A stretch of DNA of 64,000 nt from Neopusillimonas maritima (GCF_040930455.2 NZ_CP170494.1), one strand, 5' to 3'; shown: positions 26,490 through 36,074, numbered from the stretch's first letter. Numbers and translations are program-made. The notes: generated from the letters alone by a model not told the origin.

Positions 26490-27356
26490 TTGACGAGGAC
26501 GTCTGAACAAGGCGGCTACGTTGGCCGCTTTGCACCCAGCCCCAGCGGCCCTTTACACGATGGCTCATTAGTAGCGGCGATGGCCGGCTATCTGGATGCA
26601 CGCGCCAGAAACGGGCGGTGGTTGCTGCGCATAGAAGATATCGATACGCCTCGGGTTGTACCCAACGCCGATCGCGTCATTATGGGTCAACTTGACGCAC
26701 TGGGCATGCAATGGGATGGCGAGCCTATTTGGCAATCGCAACGCCTGGCCGACTACGAAGCCACTTTCCAGTACCTGCTTCAGCGCAAGTTCGTTTACCC
26801 TTGTGGCTGCACGCGTCAGGAAATTGGGCGAGGCCCGTACCCCGGCACGTGTCGAAACGGCCTTCCAGCAGGACGGGCAGCGCGTGCCTGGCGTTTTCGC
26901 GTCCACGCCGGCCCCGTGTCCTTCCATGACCGTTGGCTCGGTACACAAAAACAAGATGTCAGCCGTGACATAGGTGACTTCATTATCAAGCGCGCTGATG
27001 GGTTATGGGCCTACCAGTTAGTTGTCGTTATTGACGACGCCTGGCAGGGAGTAACCGATATCGTGCGGGGAGTCGACCTGCTCAGTTCAACCGGGCGACA
27101 GATCCAGTTGGCCGAGGCGCTGGGCTATACCTACCCCCGCGTCATGCATGTACCCTTGGTGCTGGACGAGTTCGGGCAGAAACTGTCAAAGCAGAATCAC
27201 GCCCAACCTTTTAGCTGTGACCAACCCATTGCGACGCTGAACCGGGCCTGGCAGCGGCTGGGGTTCGAACCGCTTTCGGGCATCACCACGGTGCAGGCGT
27301 TTTGGGCACACGCCATACCGCTTTGGGCAGCCCGTTTTCAACATTTGATATATTGA
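26490..27356 (+). CDS. gluQ: glutamyl-Q tRNA(Asp) synthetase
   Basis: 288-residue GlnRS/GluRS-like enzyme without an anticodon-binding domain, which attaches glutamate to the queuosine of tRNA-Asp. The nucleotide-binding motif is PSPSGPLHDGSL; the family normally has PLHFGSL, so the Phe-to-Asp change is slightly odd. The zinc site is CGCTRQEIGRGPYPGTC, and KLSKQN replaces KMSKS. The only start before the first motif is TTG at 26490; there is no ATG, so translation from TTG, or from an unrecognised site, is needed. It lies 40 bases after smg and 33 before topB. Confidence 0.88.
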   Translation: MTRTSEQGGYVGRFAPSPSGPLHDGSLVAAMAGYLDARARNGRWLLRIEDIDTPRVVPNADRVIMGQLDALGMQWDGEPIWQSQRLADYEATFQYLLQRKFVYPCGCTRQEIGRGPYPGTCRNGLPAGRAARAWRFRVHAGPVSFHDRWLGTQKQDVSRDIGDFIIKRADGLWAYQLVVVIDDAWQGVTDIVRGVDLLSSTGRQIQLAEALGYTYPRVMHVPLVLDEFGQKLSKQNHAQPFSCDQPIATLNRAWQRLGFEPLSGITTVQAFWAHAIPLWAARFQHLIY

Positions 27357-27389
27357 GCGCATTCGTATTACTGTCTTTCACCTGAATAG

Positions 27390-30056
27390 ATGACAAAAAC
27401 TCTGATTATTGCCGAGAAGCCCTCGGTGGCCCTGGACATTTCCCGCGCGCTGGGCGGTTTCAAGCGTGAGGGCGATTACTTTGAAAGCGACGACTACGTG
27501 CTGGCGTCCAGTATCGGGCATTTATTGAGCCTGGTTGCGCCGAACGACCCCAAAAGGGGAAAGTGGACTTTCACCCATTTGCCGGTCATCCCCCCCGAGT
27601 TCGAGCTGGGCCCCACCGACAAGCGTTCGGCGGAGCGGTTGAAACTGCTGGTCAAGTTGCTGAAGCGTAAAGACATCAGCGCCATTATTAATGCATGCGA
27701 CGCAGGGCGCGAAGGCGAACTGATCTTTCGCTACATCGTTCAATATGCAGGAGTAAAGAAGCCTATTCAGCGTTTGTGGCTGCAATCCATGACGCAAACG
27801 GCCATTCGCGATGCTTTCAATGCGCTTCGCGATGACGACGACCTCAAACCGCTGGAAGAAGCCGCCCGGTCGCGCGCAGAAGCCGACTGGCTGGTGGGCA
27901 TTAACGGCACCCGGGCCATGACGGCGTTCAACAGTAAAGACGGCGGCTTTTTCAAAACACCTGTAGGGCGGGTGCAAACTCCTACACTGGCCATCGTGAT
28001 GGAGCGTGAAGAGCGTATCCGCAAGTTCAAATCACGCGACTACTGGGAAGTGCATGCCACCTTCGTAGCTGCCGCCGGGCTTTACACCGGGCGCTGGTTC
28101 GACCCAAAATTCATTAAAGACGAACAAGATCCGGAAAAACGCGATTCGCGGTTATGGTCTGAAACCGCCGCTAAAACCATTGTCTCGGCCTGCCGAGAGC
28201 AGCCGGGTACGGTAACCGAAGAGTCCAAACCCACCACGCAAATGTCGCCTGCGTTGTTCGACTTAACGTCGCTGCAACGCGAGGCAAACTCACGTTTTGG
28301 CTTCTCGGCAAAGGCCACGCTGTCACTGGCGCAAACACTGTACGAGCGCCATAAAGCACTAACGTATCCACGTACCGACTCACGCTACCTGCCGGAAGAC
28401 TACCTACCCACCGTAAAACAAACGGTCGCAGCCTTGGCTGACGCCCCCGATGGGGCAGCTGCGGCAATACAACCCTTTGCCAAGCAACTGGGCGAATCGG
28501 GCTGGATCAAGCCGAACAAACGAATTTTCGATAACAAGAAGGTGTCCGACCACTTTGCCATTATTCCCACACTGCAGGTTCCCAAAGAACTCAGCGATGC
28601 GGAAAGCAAAATATATGAATTGGTAACGCGACGCTTCTTGGCGGTATTCTTCCCGGCTGCGGAATTCCGGGTCACTACACGTATTACACAAGTTCAGGGG
28701 CACCACTTCAAAACCGAAGGCAAGGTACTGGTTTCACCGGGCTGGATGGCCATCTACGGACGCCAGGTTCAGGGTGACGACACGAACCTGATTCCAGTGG
28801 CACATAACGAATCTGTTAAAACCGAAGATATCGAGGCCAAGAGTTTGGTTACCAAACCACCTGCCCGATTCACCGAAGCCACGCTGCTTTCAGCCATGGA
28901 AGGGGCCGGCAAACTGGTTGATGACGAAGAGTTGCGCGATGCCATGTCTGAGCGCGGCCTGGGGACGCCGGCAACCCGCGCCGCCATTATTGAAGGCTTG
29001 TTGAACGAAGGCTATTTGCGGCGCGAAGGCAGGGAAATGGTGCCCAGTGCAAAAGCACGCCAGCTCATGACACTCCTTTCCGGCCTTGGCGTCAGTGAGC
29101 TGACCTCGCCGGAGCTTACCGGCGACTGGGAACGACGCCTGAAACAGATCGAACAGCGTCAACTGGACCGCGAAGCCTTCATGCGTGAAATTGCGCAAAT
29201 GACGCAAATCATTGTGAAGCGGGCCAAAGAGTACGAACGCGATACCGTTCCGGGCGACTATGCCACCCTACAAACACCCTGCCCCAAATGCGGCGGTGTC
29301 GTGAAAGAAAACTATCGACGCTATGCCTGCACGGCATGCGACTTTTCCATTGGCAAACACCCGGGTGGGCGCACCTTCGAAATTGACGAAGTTGAAACGC
29401 TGCTGCAAGACAAAACACTGGGCCCGCTACCCGGCTTTATCAGCAAAATGGGGCGTCCATTCGCCGCTTTGCTGCGTATTACTGATGAGTACAAACTGGA
29501 GTTCGATTTCGGCCAGAACGATGAAGACGACAAAGAACCAGTCGACTTCTCCGACCAAACTTCTTTGGGCGACTGCCCCAAATGCGGGGCACGGGTGTTC
29601 GAACATGGCATGAATTACGTGTGCGAAAAATCCGTGGGCCCGGAAAAGTCCTGCGACTTCCGTACCGGCAAAATGATCCTGCAACAGGAGGTGTCGCCCG
29701 AACAGGTGCGCAAGTTGCTAAGTGAAGGCAAAACCGATTTGCTCGACGGGTTTGTTTCCAGCCGCACCAATCGTAAATTCAAGGCGTTCCTGGTGAAACA
29801 GGCTAACGGTAAAGTGGGCTTCGAATTTGAAGCACGTGCACCCGGTAAGGGTGGAGCGGCCAAAAAAGCCGCCGGCAAGAAAACGGCTGCTAAAACCGCG
29901 ACAAAAGCCGCCACTAAAACAGCTGCCAAAAAGACGGCCGCGAAGAAGGCAACAAGCAAAACAGCGGCGAAAAAAACCACAGCCAAGAAAGCGGCCGCCA
30001 AAAAAACAGCCACCAAAAAGGCCGTTAGTTCATCAGACGACGACGCGCCGTTCTAA
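27390..30056 (+). CDS. topB: DNA topoisomerase III with histone-H1-like tail
   Basis: 888-residue type IA topoisomerase that decatenates and relaxes DNA. The TOPRIM domain is at the N-terminus (LIIAEKPSVALDISRALGG, NACDAGREGELIFRY). The catalytic tyrosine is Tyr326 in LTYPRTDSRYLPEDY. Two C-terminal zinc-finger-like repeats follow (CPKCGGVVKENYRRYACTAC and CPKCGARVFEHGMNYVC). The last 70 residues (from about 815) are a Lys/Ala repeat tail made of units such as KKTAAKTATKAATK, like bacterial H1-type histones, ending in acidic SSDDDAPF. The tail probably adds nonspecific DNA binding. The gene ends the smg-gluQ-topB run and is followed by a strong hairpin. Confidence 0.93.
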   Translation: MTKTLIIAEKPSVALDISRALGGFKREGDYFESDDYVLASSIGHLLSLVAPNDPKRGKWTFTHLPVIPPEFELGPTDKRSAERLKLLVKLLKRKDISAIINACDAGREGELIFRYIVQYAGVKKPIQRLWLQSMTQTAIRDAFNALRDDDDLKPLEEAARSRAEADWLVGINGTRAMTAFNSKDGGFFKTPVGRVQTPTLAIVMEREERIRKFKSRDYWEVHATFVAAAGLYTGRWFDPKFIKDEQDPEKRDSRLWSETAAKTIVSACREQPGTVTEESKPTTQMSPALFDLTSLQREANSRFGFSAKATLSLAQTLYERHKALTYPRTDSRYLPEDYLPTVKQTVAALADAPDGAAAAIQPFAKQLGESGWIKPNKRIFDNKKVSDHFAIIPTLQVPKELSDAESKIYELVTRRFLAVFFPAAEFRVTTRITQVQGHHFKTEGKVLVSPGWMAIYGRQVQGDDTNLIPVAHNESVKTEDIEAKSLVTKPPARFTEATLLSAMEGAGKLVDDEELRDAMSERGLGTPATRAAIIEGLLNEGYLRREGREMVPSAKARQLMTLLSGLGVSELTSPELTGDWERRLKQIEQRQLDREAFMREIAQMTQIIVKRAKEYERDTVPGDYATLQTPCPKCGGVVKENYRRYACTACDFSIGKHPGGRTFEIDEVETLLQDKTLGPLPGFISKMGRPFAALLRITDEYKLEFDFGQNDEDDKEPVDFSDQTSLGDCPKCGARVFEHGMNYVCEKSVGPEKSCDFRTGKMILQQEVSPEQVRKLLSEGKTDLLDGFVSSRTNRKFKAFLVKQANGKVGFEFEARAPGKGGAAKKAAGKKTAAKTATKAATKTAAKKTAAKKATSKTAAKKTTAKKAAAKKTATKKAVSSSDDDAPF

Positions 30057-30060
30057 AACA

Positions 30061-30121
30061 ACAGTCGGCGCGCAACCCTGCGCCGACTGTACTGCAAGGT
30101 TAGCCGGGCGCTTAAACCCGG
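30061..30121. terminator. bidirectional terminator between topB and hemB
   Basis: ACAGTCGGCGC (30061-30071) pairs perfectly with GCGCCGACTGT (30080-30090), and on the minus strand is followed by TGTTTTAG. A second hairpin, GCCGGG (30103-30108) with CCCGGC (30116-30121), lies nearer to hemB. The two convergent genes are thus separated by two stems; T runs are short, so termination is likely but not certain. Confidence 0.6.
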
Positions 30122-30132
30122 CACTCAACACG

Positions 30133-31143
30133 TTAGGCTTTCAGAATCCTGGCGGCATCGATGGCAAAGTACGTGAGAATGCCGTCGGCACCAGCCCGTT
30201 TGAATGCCAGCAAGGCTTCCATCATGACCTTGTCGTGATCGAGCCAGCCATTAGCCGCAGCAGCCTTGATCATGGCGTATTCACCGCTCACCTGATAGGC
30301 ATACGTGGGCATACCGAAAGCCTGCTTCACGTCGCGCAAGACATCCAGGTAGGGCATCCCCGGTTTCACCATCACCATATCGGCCCCTTCACGGATATCG
30401 GCCGCCACTTCTCGCAAAGCCTCGTTGCGGTTGGCCGGGTCCATCTGATACGTGGCTTTGTTCGACTTGCCCAGATTGGCCGCCGACCCTACGGCATCAC
30501 GAAACGGGCCATAAAACGCGCTGGCGTATTTAGCCGAATACGCCATGATGCGGGTATAGATGAATTTTTCCGCCTCCAAGGCGGTTCGAATCGCCCCCAC
30601 GCGGCCATCCATCATGTCGCTGGGCGCCACAATGTCGACCCCCGCCTTGGCTTGCACCAGGGCCTGTTGCGTCAGGATTTCAACCGTAGGCTCATTCAAC
30701 ACATAGCCGTCATCGTCAATCACGCCATCCTGACCATGACTGGTGTACGGATCCAGAGCAACGTCGGTGAGCACACCTAAATTCGGCACGGCATCTTTCA
30801 ATTGCGCCACCACACGTGGCACCAGGCCTTTTGGGTTTACTGCCTCAATGCCGTCGGGTGTTTTCAAGGAAGGATCAATAACCGGGAACACCGCCATCAC
30901 GGGAATGCCCAATGCCGCACATTCTTTCGCGGCTTCCAACACCGTATCAGGCGAATAGCGCACCACGCCCGGCATGGAAGGCACCGGCTCGCGCACCCCT
31001 TCGCCTTCCATAACGAATACCGGGTAAATTAAATCGCTCACCGTTAAAACGTTTTCGCGCACCAGGCGGCGGGTGAAATCGTCGCGACGATTACGACGGG
31101 GACGATGCGCCGGGAAATCGGCATTCACAATAAAAGATGTCAT
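30133..31143 (-). CDS. hemB: porphobilinogen synthase (delta-aminolevulinic acid dehydratase)
   Basis: 336-residue enzyme joining two 5-aminolevulinate molecules into porphobilinogen in heme synthesis. Catalytic lysines are in SPAY-type loop region SNKATYQMDP and in VMVKPGMPYLD. The metal loop reads DVALDPYTSHGQDGVI, without the cysteine triad of zinc enzymes, so a magnesium-dependent type is expected. PSDMMDGRVGAIRTAL is the family signature. Heme made here is used by the c-type cytochrome and maturation genes just to the right. Its start overlaps the engB stop by four bases, so the two are coupled. Confidence 0.95.
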   Translation of the reverse strand: MTSFIVNADFPAHRPRRNRRDDFTRRLVRENVLTVSDLIYPVFVMEGEGVREPVPSMPGVVRYSPDTVLEAAKECAALGIPVMAVFPVIDPSLKTPDGIEAVNPKGLVPRVVAQLKDAVPNLGVLTDVALDPYTSHGQDGVIDDDGYVLNEPTVEILTQQALVQAKAGVDIVAPSDMMDGRVGAIRTALEAEKFIYTRIMAYSAKYASAFYGPFRDAVGSAANLGKSNKATYQMDPANRNEALREVAADIREGADMVMVKPGMPYLDVLRDVKQAFGMPTYAYQVSGEYAMIKAAAANGWLDHDKVMMEALLAFKRAGADGILTYFAIDAARILKA

Positions 31144-31766
31144 GGCACAACCTTCGGAGAAATCCAGTTTTCAAGATGAGCGGACGCTTCCTCCAGACCA
31201 ATTCGGTGCGTGGCGGAAAACGGTATGACGTGCAGAGCGCCAATGTCTTGTGCCAGTTGCTTACGAATGGCATGAACCGCTTTAATGCGCTGCCCATACG
31301 GAAATTTATCGGCCTTGGTTAACAGCACAAGCACCGGGCGCCCGGTGGGCGCAATCCATTCAGCCAAACGCCGGTCAAGGTCAGTCAGCCCGCGACGAAT
31401 GTCCAACAACAGCACGACACCCGCAATGGATGAACGTTCGCGCAGGTAAGCGCCCAGCACCTCGGCCCATTCTTCACGCGCCTGCTTGCCAATAGCTGCA
31501 TAGCCATAACCGGGCAGGTCAACCAAATAGCCCAACTGCTCGCCCGGGGCAAGCGGATCGGGAATGCCGAACATGTTAATAAGCCGGGTACGGCCCGGCG
31601 TTTTACTTGAAAACGCCAGACGGCGCTGGTTCGCCAACACGTTAATGGCCGACGATTTACCGCAATTAGAGCGCCCGGCAAAACAGATTTCGGGCGCCCC
31701 AGGCGGTGGAAGTTGGTCGAGCCGGGCAGCCGACGTTGTGAACGCGGCACGATGCAAAATAGACAA
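31140..31766 (-). CDS. engB: ribosome biogenesis GTP-binding protein EngB (YsxC)
   Basis: 208-residue small GTPase needed for large ribosomal subunit assembly. G1 is AGRSNCGKSSAINVL, G2/G3 regions are SKTPGRTRLIN and YLVDLPGYGYA, and G4 is LLTKADKFPYG. The lead IHRAAF-type segment (SILHRAAFTTSAARLDQLPP) is normal for the family. The gene is the first of the engB-hemB pair and is divergent from the cytochrome c4 gene. Length and motif order fit, and identification is firm. Confidence 0.95.
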   Translation of the reverse strand: MSILHRAAFTTSAARLDQLPPPGAPEICFAGRSNCGKSSAINVLANQRRLAFSSKTPGRTRLINMFGIPDPLAPGEQLGYLVDLPGYGYAAIGKQAREEWAEVLGAYLRERSSIAGVVLLLDIRRGLTDLDRRLAEWIAPTGRPVLVLLTKADKFPYGQRIKAVHAIRKQLAQDIGALHVIPFSATHRIGLEEASAHLENWISPKVVP

Positions 31767-31803
31767 AGGATAGGCCTGTTACGGTTAAAGTTACACGCTA
31801 TTG

Positions 31804-31809
31804 TATAAT
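31804..31809 (+). promoter_or_regulatory. -10 box of the cytochrome c gene
   Basis: A perfect TATAAT, in the divergent region between engB and the cytochrome c4 gene, 55 bases upstream of the cytochrome ATG. The -35 region 17-19 bases upstream (TTACGG or ACGGTT) is a poor match, so strength cannot be judged. Confidence 0.45.
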
Positions 31810-31863
31810 TGCGGGTTTGAAACTGTAGCGGATTTTTCCAAAACGCGATCCATCGAGGTCCTC

Positions 31864-32562
31864 ATGAAGCGTGTGCTTTCCAAAATGCTAGTTACCAGCG
31901 GCCTGCTGCTGGGCTCTTCCCTTCTTGGCGTCAGCTATGCCGCTGACGTTATCGTCTCCAAACCCGACGCAGCCAAGGGCGAACAGCTCTATACCAATGG
32001 TGATTCCTCCCGCGGCATTCTGGCCTGTGTCACCTGTCACGGCCCCGGCGGCAACAGCACGCTTCCTGCCAATCCGAATCTGGCCGGCATGTCGCATGAA
32101 TACATTGCCAAGCAATTGCGGGATTTCAAATCCGAAGGCAACGACCCACCCACCCGGGCCGGTGCTGATGGCAATCCCTCCGCCATGACGGCCATCGCCA
32201 ACCCGCTCACGGAAGAAGACATCAAGAATGTGTCTTACTACCTGGCGCTGCAGGAACTGAATTACGAAACGGCCGCCACCGCAACTAATGTTGAAACCAT
32301 GGAGCGCGGGCAAAAAATCTGGCGTGCGGGTATCGCCGAACGTGGCGTGCCGGCTTGTGCCGCCTGCCACTCACCCAACGGGGCGGGTATTCCGGCCCTG
32401 TTCCCGCGTTTGGCCGGGCAGTACCCAAGCTATCTTGAAGCACAACTAAAACTGTTCCGCAGCAACGACCGGGCCAACAGCCCCATGATGCACGACATTG
32501 CCGACCGCATGTCCGACAACGACATCTCCGCAGTAGCCGATTACGCTGCCGGCCTGCGATAA
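31864..32562 (+). CDS. periplasmic diheme cytochrome c (c4 type)
   Basis: 232 residues from the ATG at 31864, which has GAGGTCC upstream and begins a good signal peptide (MKRVLSKMLVTSGLLLGSSL, cut near SYA-A); the open frame starts 21 codons earlier. Two heme-binding CxxCH sites are seen, CVTCHGPGG in the N-terminal half and CAACHSPNG in the C-terminal half. Each half has a distal Met region (NLAGMSHEYI; and PLFPRLAGQYPSYL with later MMHDIADRMSD). This two-domain plan is cytochrome c4, an electron carrier to cbb3- or aa3-type oxidases. It lies directly before the System II maturation genes resB and ccsB. Confidence 0.9.
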   Translation: MKRVLSKMLVTSGLLLGSSLLGVSYAADVIVSKPDAAKGEQLYTNGDSSRGILACVTCHGPGGNSTLPANPNLAGMSHEYIAKQLRDFKSEGNDPPTRAGADGNPSAMTAIANPLTEEDIKNVSYYLALQELNYETAATATNVETMERGQKIWRAGIAERGVPACAACHSPNGAGIPALFPRLAGQYPSYLEAQLKLFRSNDRANSPMMHDIADRMSDNDISAVADYAAGLR

Positions 32563-32612
32563 CAATAAACGAACCGCTTTAACGCAGAACCAATACTGCC
32601 TAAGCTGGTCAT

Positions 32613-32645
32613 AAGGGGGGGCGCCATTACCGGCCCCCCTTTTCT
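32613..32645 (+). terminator. intrinsic terminator after cytochrome c4
   Basis: AAGGGGGG (32613-32620) pairs with CCCCCCTT (32634-32641), followed by TTTTCTTTG. It lies between the cytochrome gene and resB and would end or attenuate the cytochrome transcript before the maturation genes. Confidence 0.85.
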
Positions 32646-32661
32646 TTGCAAAGACCCTTTC

Positions 32662-34710
32662 GTGAACAACGTTAATACCGCATCTCGTCAACGTGCCGAT
32701 TTATTCGAACTGCTGGGCTCCATGCGGTTCGCCGTCAGCCTGTTGATGTTCATCTGTGTCGCCAGTGTCATTGGTACGGTGCTGCCGCAAAATCAGGCTT
32801 CAAGCACCTATATCGACCAATTCGGGCCGTTCTGGTATGCCTTGTTCGACGTCTTTGCGCTTTGGCACGTATACAACAGCTGGTGGTTTTTAACCATTAT
32901 GGCGTTTTTGGTGGTGTCCACCAGCCTGTGCCTGCTGCGCAATACGCCCAAAATGGTGAAAGACATGCGCTCGTTCCGCGAATATGTTCGTGGCAGCAGC
33001 CTGCGCGCCTTCCATCACAAACTCGAAACCGACACCCCCTACAGCCCAGAGGAAAGCAGCCGGAAACTAACACAATGGCTCAATACACAAGGCTACAAGG
33101 TGAAGGTTCGCCAAGACGGCGACAGCCAACTGCTGGCGGCCAAGAAAGGCAGCACAAACCGCTTGGGCTATATTTTTGCGCATGCAGCCATTGTGGTCAT
33201 TTGCGTAGGGGGGATTCTCGACAGTGAATTGCCGGTTCGTATGCAAGTGTGGTTGGGCGGCAAAACCCCCATTACCGAGAACATGCTTATTAAAGACGTG
33301 CCGGAATCGGGCTGGCTGTCGGTTGCCAATCCAAGTTATCGCGCCAACTTACTGATTCCGGAAGGCAGCCAAAGCAGCAGTGCCATCGTTGCCGTGGGCG
33401 ACGGTGTACTGGTTCAACCCATGCCGTTCAGCTTAAAGCTGAAGCAGTTCGATATTGAATACTATTCCACCGGCATGCCCAGCCGTTTTGCCAGCCACGT
33501 TGAGGTTTCCGACCCCGATACCGGCGAAACATTCGAACAAGTGATTGAAGTGAATGAACCGCTACGCTACAAAGGCGTCACGGTGTATCAATCCAGTTTC
33601 GATGACGGCGGCAGCGACGTTCAGCTTAAAGCCTGGCCGCTTTCAGGCAACAACACTGAAGCATTCAATGTGGATACCACGGTGGGCGACCCAACCAACA
33701 TTACGCTCAATGCCAGTACGGAACAACCGGAACGCTATCAACTAAACGTAACCGACCTGCGTGTTATTAACGTTGAGAATCTGGAAATTAACGCCGACCC
33801 GCAACCACGCGCCGTGCTTGACCATGTCGCTGCAGTTACAGGCAGCGCAACAACACTGAAAAACGAGAACCTGCGCAATGTCGGTCCCAGCGTGCAATAC
33901 CGGCTCACCGGCGGCGATGGGCAATCGTTTGAATATCACAACTACATGATGCCCATCGCACTCGACGGCGGGCCGGTTTTTCTGGTTGGCGTACGAAACA
34001 GTCCGGCCGAAACATTCCGCTATATCCGGATTCCCGCTGACGCCAACAACTCGCTTGAGTCTTTCATTCATTTGCGCGCCGCCCTTAACAACCCTGAATT
34101 GCGCCAACAGGCCGCCCAACAGTTCGCTGCCCAAAGCGCCAACAATGAGTCGCAAAAAGCATTGCTGGAAAAAGCAGCGGCCGGTGCATTGGAGGCCTTC
34201 TCCAAAGGTGGATTCAACCAACTTCTTGAACCCGTGCCCGAAGCAGAGCGAGGTCGTTTCCTGAGCTTTGCCGTACCCATGATCCAACTTTCACTTTCAG
34301 CTTTATACGATTTGGATCGTGCCCAACGCGGATTGCCCGAACTCACCTACAATGAAGCACAAAGCAACGCTCACAACCAATGGATGCAACAAGCGCTTTT
34401 GGCTCTGTCGAACCTGCCCGACTACCCGGCGCCCATCGTCATGTCATTAACTCAATTCGACCACGTTCAAGCCAGTGTTTTCCAAGTGGCACGCAGCCCC
34501 GGGCAAACCACCGTGTATTTGGGCTGTCTGTTTCTGGTTATCGGCATATTTTCAATGTTTTATATTCGCGATCGCCGCATCTGGATTTGGGTTCAACCCA
34601 AACACAATGGTAGTCAATGGCTTGCCGCCATGACATCACAACGGCGCACGCTGGATTTCACCCAAGAGTTTGAGCGCTTTAAGAATGCGTTTAAACAACT
34701 GTCCACTTAA
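32662..34710 (+). CDS. resB: cytochrome c biogenesis protein ResB (Ccs1)
   Basis: 682-residue membrane protein of System II cytochrome c maturation, which with CcsB moves heme to the outer face and attaches it to CxxCH motifs. Transmembrane segments are at about residues 18-40 (MRFAVSLLMFICVASVIGTV), 70-92, 165-185 and near 625 (VYLGCLFLVIGIFSMFYI), with a large periplasmic domain between. The gene starts with GTG at 32662. It is followed by ccsB after 11 bases. This pair, with the DsbD at 57.9 kb, gives a full maturation set. Confidence 0.92.
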   Translation: MNNVNTASRQRADLFELLGSMRFAVSLLMFICVASVIGTVLPQNQASSTYIDQFGPFWYALFDVFALWHVYNSWWFLTIMAFLVVSTSLCLLRNTPKMVKDMRSFREYVRGSSLRAFHHKLETDTPYSPEESSRKLTQWLNTQGYKVKVRQDGDSQLLAAKKGSTNRLGYIFAHAAIVVICVGGILDSELPVRMQVWLGGKTPITENMLIKDVPESGWLSVANPSYRANLLIPEGSQSSSAIVAVGDGVLVQPMPFSLKLKQFDIEYYSTGMPSRFASHVEVSDPDTGETFEQVIEVNEPLRYKGVTVYQSSFDDGGSDVQLKAWPLSGNNTEAFNVDTTVGDPTNITLNASTEQPERYQLNVTDLRVINVENLEINADPQPRAVLDHVAAVTGSATTLKNENLRNVGPSVQYRLTGGDGQSFEYHNYMMPIALDGGPVFLVGVRNSPAETFRYIRIPADANNSLESFIHLRAALNNPELRQQAAQQFAAQSANNESQKALLEKAAAGALEAFSKGGFNQLLEPVPEAERGRFLSFAVPMIQLSLSALYDLDRAQRGLPELTYNEAQSNAHNQWMQQALLALSNLPDYPAPIVMSLTQFDHVQASVFQVARSPGQTTVYLGCLFLVIGIFSMFYIRDRRIWIWVQPKHNGSQWLAAMTSQRRTLDFTQEFERFKNAFKQLST

Positions 34711-34721
34711 CGAGGTTCATC

Positions 34722-36074
34722 ATGTCTGATGCCCATACCCATTCACCTGCCTGGGAAGCGGCCATGGCCGCCAGCGGCGACGGCCGAGGCGAACGAGGCC
34801 GGCCCGACTGGACGGACCTGCTGTTTCTCATCGTATTGTCGGCCGGCGCCGCTTACGCGCTGTCGGCATTCAGTCAATACATGGATATCTACGAAAAAGC
34901 CATTCTGGTGTGCGCTGTGCCGGCCACAGTGTGGCTGGGCTGGCTTTGGCGGCCCCTGCGTACCCTGCTGATTGCCAGTGGCTTAAGCGCCTTGCTGGCA
35001 ATCTGGCTGTACAGTGCCGGTCAGGGGCTGGATCAGGGCGACATTACCCGCGGCGAGAGTGTATTTCTCTTGAAATATTTGTTCTCGTCGCAGTCGGCCA
35101 TTCTCTGGATGTGCGCCCTGTTCGTTCTGGCAACGATCTCATACTGGGTCGGCATTATCAGCCAAACCGCTGCATGGCTGGGCACGGCGCTAACCTGGGG
35201 TGCAGTGTACGCCGGCACCACCGGCTTGCTGGTACGCTGGCGCGAAGGCCATCTTTTAGGCCCTGATATCGGCCACATTCCGGTCAGCAACCTGTACGAA
35301 GTCTTCGTTCTTTTCGCACTGATTACCGCCCTGTTCTACCTGTATTACGAGCGTCGCTACGCCACCCGCGCGCTGGGCGGATTTGTGCTGCTGGTTGTCA
35401 CCTCGGCGGTTATTTTCCTGCTGTGGTATACCTTCACCCGCAATGCCTTTGAAATCCAGCCTTTGGTACCTGCGCTTAAAAGCTGGTGGATGAAAATCCA
35501 CGTGCCCGCTAATTTCATTGGTTACGGCACCTTCTCGCTGGCCGCCATGGTGGGGTTTGCCTATTTAATCAAAGAGCATGGTGAAACGAAATCACGGCGC
35601 AAGTTGATTCCCTTGTTTTTGCTGGGCGCCATTCTTTGTGCCGAGCCGTTCATGTTTGGTTCGCGAGAACTGTCTCCTACCTGGATGCTTTACTTCGGCA
35701 TTGGTGCCTTGATTGTCGGCACCATATTGGCCTTGCGTGCCCCCATTGCCAAACGCCTGCCATCGTTGGAAATTCTCGACGATATCATGTATCGCGCTAT
35801 TGCCGTGGGCTTCGCATTCTTTACCGTTGCCACCATTCTGGGCGCGCTATGGGCGGCCGATGCCTGGGGCGCTTATTGGCAGTGGGATCCAAAAGAAACC
35901 TGGGCGCTTATTGTGTGGCTAAACTACGCCGCCTGGCTGCATATGCGGCTGATGAAAGGTTTGCGGGGCACCATGGCGGCCTACTGGGCGCTGGTCGGCC
36001 TAGTGATTACCAGCTTTGCATTCCTGGGCGTAAACATGTTCTTGTCGGGGCTGCACTCTTACGGCGAGCTTTAA
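34722..36074 (+). CDS. ccsB: c-type cytochrome biogenesis protein CcsB (CcsA family)
   Basis: 450-residue membrane protein with about ten hydrophobic segments. The WWD-type heme-handling motif is WGAYWQWDPKETWALIVWL near residue 385. Conserved histidines include those near HVPANFIGYG and HMRLMKG. It works with ResB as the heme exporter and cytochrome c synthetase. The first 30 residues are polar. The stop overlaps the convergent metC-like gene by four bases. In some literature this protein is called CcsA; the symbol depends on convention. Confidence 0.92.
   Translation: MSDAHTHSPAWEAAMAASGDGRGERGRPDWTDLLFLIVLSAGAAYALSAFSQYMDIYEKAILVCAVPATVWLGWLWRPLRTLLIASGLSALLAIWLYSAGQGLDQGDITRGESVFLLKYLFSSQSAILWMCALFVLATISYWVGIISQTAAWLGTALTWGAVYAGTTGLLVRWREGHLLGPDIGHIPVSNLYEVFVLFALITALFYLYYERRYATRALGGFVLLVVTSAVIFLLWYTFTRNAFEIQPLVPALKSWWMKIHVPANFIGYGTFSLAAMVGFAYLIKEHGETKSRRKLIPLFLLGAILCAEPFMFGSRELSPTWMLYFGIGALIVGTILALRAPIAKRLPSLEILDDIMYRAIAVGFAFFTVATILGALWAADAWGAYWQWDPKETWALIVWLNYAAWLHMRLMKGLRGTMAAYWALVGLVITSFAFLGVNMFLSGLHSYGEL

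Noticed and set aside
29850..30030. Short repeats at the topB end as a CRISPR or satellite array
   Set aside because: The repeats are coding Lys/Ala units in frame, without regular spacers.
29827..30780. Open frame of 317 codons on the plus strand over the topB end and hemB
   Set aside because: It is a shifted reading of the topB tail joined to antisense hemB and crosses two terminator hairpins.
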